From Bacillus methanolicus MGA3 (GTDB lineage: Bacteria; Bacillota; Bacilli; Bacillales; Cytobacillaceae), in contig NZ_CP007739.1 of NCBI RefSeq assembly GCF_000724485.1, positions 1,844,843-1,908,842 of the forward strand: a stretch of DNA of 64,000 bases, given 5' to 3'. This document shows positions 61,272-64,000 of this stretch, one piece after another. Position numbers and translations under genes: made by a program. Below the pieces are notes generated by a model, which was not told the DNA's origin, searched no databases, and worked only from the letters and a program-made list of their open reading frames with translations. Within the stretch, counting starts at the first letter, position 1; every line of letters begins with the position of its first letter.

Positions 61272-63590
61272 CTAATGCCCTCCTTCCTTTATCCTCCAAA
61301 GTAATTCAGGAATAATCGGCAAATGATTGACAGATACATTAAGGGCTGCAGACAGGCTGTTTCCGAGAGCAGCCGGCATACCTATCAAACCGTGCTCCCC
61401 CACTCCCCGGGCTCCATAAGGGGCATCTATTTGAGGTGTTTCAATAAAATCAACGACATATTCAGGATGTTCTCCGTACCTTAATGGTCGATAAGTTCTA
61501 AATTGCGGGTTAAGAACCCTGCCAAGAATGTCAAAAATGAATGTTTCACGACCTGCAAAAGATAACCCCATACTCATAGCCCCCATTACTTGGCCAATGG
61601 CGGCCTTTCGGTTAAGAACTTTCCCAATATCAATGACCGATACGGCTTTTATGATCTTGTAGCGATATTCTCTTGTGTCTAATTCAATTTCTACACCTTG
61701 GGCACCGACGGTCCATTCCGGTCCTGGTTTTCCGGCGCCTGTTTCTTTATCTAAAAAAGTCATTTGCCTTAAAATATAATTCCCTCGACCAATAATTTGG
61801 CCCCCTATCGAATTTCCATTCGGATAGGTATATCCATATGCAATATCTTTCACGTCTATGTTTATAGTAGGATCATCTCTCAAATAAACTCTGCCATTTC
61901 CGACTACTAAATCTTCTTTGGGGGCTCGTAAAATACAAGATGCGATCTCTTTCAATTGATGAATTACGTCATCTGCTGCTTCTAGTAAAGCTCTTCCAGC
62001 CATAAATGTTCCTCTGCTGGCGACTGTTTTCCAATGTTCAGGGGTATTTAGCGTATTAACTTCCATTTGAACATGAATTTTATTAATATCCATTTTCAAT
62101 TTTTCTGCCAGATATTGAGCTAAAATGGTTTTTGTCCCTGTGCCGATCTCCACAACACCCGAGATCAAGTTTATACTTCCATCTGGATTAAATGTTAAAA
62201 TGACACCAGAACTGGCATTCGGATCAATCGTGGATGTTTTCCAAATACAGCTTATTCCTTTTGCTCTTACTCGATGATTCCCTAACTGAATGACCTGTCC
62301 TTCATCCCAGTTGATCAGTTCACGTAATTTCAAAATACATTTTGGTAAATTTCCAACATTGCTGGAGTTAAGGAGAACTTGTGTTGGGGTTGTATTTCCT
62401 GGCAGGATGGCATTTTTTAGCCGGAGTTCGAGTGGATCGATTTGTAATTTTTTTGCTAGGATGTCCATCGTTCTTTCAAAAGCAAACAGCACTTCAGAAT
62501 GGGCAAATCCTCTAAAAGGAGCTGCATACGGGTGGTTAGTATACATACATAAAGAGTCGCACCAAATATTTTCTATATGATAAGGTCCGGTACAGTCTAC
62601 TGCTCCTGCTCGGCTAAGGTCCACCGATTTGTCTGAATAAGCACCCCCATCAAATAAATATAGCATCTCGGCTGCCTTCAAAACCCCTTCTTTTGTGCAT
62701 CCCAGCTTAACGGTTGCATCGAGGCCAATGTGTCCGGGAGAAGTAAGAATATCTTCTTCACGGCTGTTTAGTAATTTAACTGGTCTTCCACCAACTGCTC
62801 TTGAAGCGATATATGCAAGAATTTCCAATTGAATAGAGGCTTTCCCTCCATACGCGCCACCTACTAAAGGTGTATTTACAACGATTTTACCTGTTTCAAT
62901 CCCAAAATAATCTCCAATAAGCCTCTTTATCATAAAGGGTGCCTGCGATGATGAAGTGATTTCGACTGTTCCGTTTGCGTGAATTTGAGCAAATGAACAT
63001 CGTGTTTCAATTGCAGCATGGTCTGAAGGATGGAATGAAAACTTAGCTTCAACGGTAACTTCACTTTCGGCCCATCCTTTTTTCAGATCACCTTTACGAA
63101 TTTTCGTCCGATTTGCGATATTTGTTCCTGGTTCCGGATAAACACCATCAATTTTTTTGTAATTGCCAAGATTTTCATGTAATAGTGGGGCATTCGGTTT
63201 CAATGCCTGTATCGGAGAATTAACAACTGGCAGCGGCTCATATTTTATCTTTATGGCATCTGCACCGCGTTTAGCCAAAAAGGGATTATCTGCGACGACA
63301 ACGGCAACCACCTCACCATGAAATCGTACTCTATCGACAGCAATCGGCGGGCGGTCACGGATTTCCTCCCCTGTAAGAGGCAAATTTTCCCCAGTAACAA
63401 TCGCACGAACACCGGGTATTTTTAGAGTTTCAGATCGATCGATTCCTATAATCTTTGCATGTGCATATGGACTAATAACCAATTTCCCATGGAGCATTTC
63501 TTTTGAATCATAATCGTTTGTATATTTAGCTGTTCCGGTCACCTTCTCGTGAGATTCTTTACGAAAAACACTTTCCCCAATTATCTTCAT
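61272..63590 (-). CDS. Molybdenum hydroxylase, molybdopterin subunit (xanthine dehydrogenase family)
   Basis: The 772-residue large subunit has KVTGTAKYTND at the start, TPLVGGAYGGKASIQLEI, the active-site region GARGVGEHGLIGMPAALG (Glu) and VEIGTGTKTILAQYLAEKL. The block equivalent to FRGFG-PQ of xanthine dehydrogenase reads PFRGFAHSEVLFAFE, so the Gln after Pro is absent. It therefore may not oxidise xanthine; aldehyde, nicotinate or another heterocycle is possible. ATG 63590 follows GTGGTGAG by 8 bases. It is first in the Mo-FAD-FeS operon. Confidence 0.88.
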   Translation of the reverse strand: MKIIGESVFRKESHEKVTGTAKYTNDYDSKEMLHGKLVISPYAHAKIIGIDRSETLKIPGVRAIVTGENLPLTGEEIRDRPPIAVDRVRFHGEVVAVVVADNPFLAKRGADAIKIKYEPLPVVNSPIQALKPNAPLLHENLGNYKKIDGVYPEPGTNIANRTKIRKGDLKKGWAESEVTVEAKFSFHPSDHAAIETRCSFAQIHANGTVEITSSSQAPFMIKRLIGDYFGIETGKIVVNTPLVGGAYGGKASIQLEILAYIASRAVGGRPVKLLNSREEDILTSPGHIGLDATVKLGCTKEGVLKAAEMLYLFDGGAYSDKSVDLSRAGAVDCTGPYHIENIWCDSLCMYTNHPYAAPFRGFAHSEVLFAFERTMDILAKKLQIDPLELRLKNAILPGNTTPTQVLLNSSNVGNLPKCILKLRELINWDEGQVIQLGNHRVRAKGISCIWKTSTIDPNASSGVILTFNPDGSINLISGVVEIGTGTKTILAQYLAEKLKMDINKIHVQMEVNTLNTPEHWKTVASRGTFMAGRALLEAADDVIHQLKEIASCILRAPKEDLVVGNGRVYLRDDPTINIDVKDIAYGYTYPNGNSIGGQIIGRGNYILRQMTFLDKETGAGKPGPEWTVGAQGVEIELDTREYRYKIIKAVSVIDIGKVLNRKAAIGQVMGAMSMGLSFAGRETFIFDILGRVLNPQFRTYRPLRYGEHPEYVVDFIETPQIDAPYGARGVGEHGLIGMPAALGNSLSAALNVSVNHLPIIPELLWRIKEGGH

Positions 63591-63605
63591 GATTTTTCTC
63601 ACCAC

Positions 63606-64000
63606 TTCTATTCGTTATATTTCTAATAAAAAAGTCCACTCTCTTAATAGCGGCCATAAGAAGTTTGATCATGTATTTTCTCGTTTGTATTGCTTTCACT
63701 AAAATTGATTTCACTCATTCCTAATTTATGATTTTGTTTTAAAAAAATGTTTTTGAAAGATGAAAATAATCTTTCCAATCCGGTGCTATTAAGTGAAAAA
63801 TTCCTGAAAAGAAAATCAAAGAATTTGAGATTAAAAATGGTTATAGAAACCAATTGGCATATGATTATAGTTCCTTTTTCAGAGAATTCAGATAGAAAAC
63901 ATATACAAATCCCCTTCCAAAAGTTTTGTCACATTAATAATTCCGCTATTATTTCTGATGGGTCTTTACAATAAATATGAGAGTGAAAATTTGCTACTTG
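63606..64000. other. Region before the molybdenum hydroxylase operon, to the window end
   Basis: A 75-codon plus-strand frame (63747-63974, MFLKDENNLSNPV...) has no ribosome site or recognised family, and a 69-codon minus-strand frame is similar. No PucR-type regulator or clear promoter was found. Confidence 0.4.

Noticed and set aside
63747..63974. 75-codon plus-strand frame before the molybdenum hydroxylase operon
   Set aside because: No ribosome site or family resemblance, and it is AT-rich like the surrounding non-coding DNA.
1..64000. CRISPR arrays, tRNA or rRNA genes, prophage modules
   Set aside because: No regularly spaced repeats, cloverleaf sequences, ribosomal motifs or phage structural genes were seen.

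Overview
The window is chromosomal DNA of a low-GC Gram-positive rod of the family Bacillaceae. The evidence is the AGGAGG-type ribosome sites with frequent TTG and GTG starts, perfect sigma-A promoters, SAM, cobalamin and TPP riboswitches of the Bacillus type, CsoR, TnrA, Fur and ComA-type operators, and relatives of B. subtilis copZA, nrgAB, yvfRSTU, yoaT, oxdD and abh. The alcohol dehydrogenase at 29.9 kb closely resembles, from memory, the NAD-dependent methanol dehydrogenases of Bacillus methanolicus. B. methanolicus or a near relative is therefore the best guess, but this is inference.

Layout. 0-8.5 kb (minus strand): decayed DUF1801 and Tn3 pieces, a CPA2 antiporter, intact csoR, an FTR1 iron permease with a lipoprotein under two Fur boxes, and copZ-copA headed by a dead csoR copy. 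8.8-13.2 kb: a SAM riboswitch followed by an MHS-type MFS transporter, then glnK-amtB and a YnfA-type protein. 13.4-18.8 kb: a cobalamin riboswitch controlling class I ribonucleotide reductase alpha and beta plus a flavodoxin, a small unknown gene and a DinB-like protein. 19-26.5 kb: a Zn/Cd ATPase with an in-frame TGA, small secreted proteins, a second antiporter, a broken tnpB and a drug-efflux MFS. 26.5-35.8 kb: a patchwork of GrpB, DUF817, a broken DUF4440 gene, the methanol dehydrogenase-like gene, dps, an oxalate decarboxylase-like bicupin, an MBL hydrolase, a dps tail copy, a group II intron tail and a frameshifted epimerase. 35.8-44.4 kb: an ascorbate-type PTS, an AbrB-like regulator, an MBL hydrolase, a 14-TM efflux pump, a Gfo/Idh oxidoreductase and a HAD phosphatase.

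44.5-48.3 kb is a TPP-riboswitch operon: thiY, a thiamine-binding protein, thiX, thiZ and a TatD-family hydrolase. 48.4-51.9 kb is an ABC exporter with its own DesKR/YvfTU-like two-component system. 52-57.7 kb is a second, larger signalling cassette on the minus strand: ABC exporter, His-rich extracytoplasmic protein, soluble PAS kinase and ComA-like regulator, headed by a near-perfect ComA box and a 41-codon ORF touching the exporter start. 58-64 kb holds glycerate kinase and a three-subunit molybdenum hydroxylase.

Themes. Metal homeostasis (Cu, Fe, Zn/Cd, Dps) and riboswitch-gated vitamin or cofactor economy (SAM, B12, TPP) dominate. At least ten genes are visibly broken, and a family of look-alike terminators is scattered through the window. 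The strongest candidates for new biology are the ComA-box signalling cassette, the B12-gated reductase operon, the SAM-gated MHS transporter and the TatD hydrolase of the TPP operon. No CRISPR array, rRNA or tRNA gene was seen.
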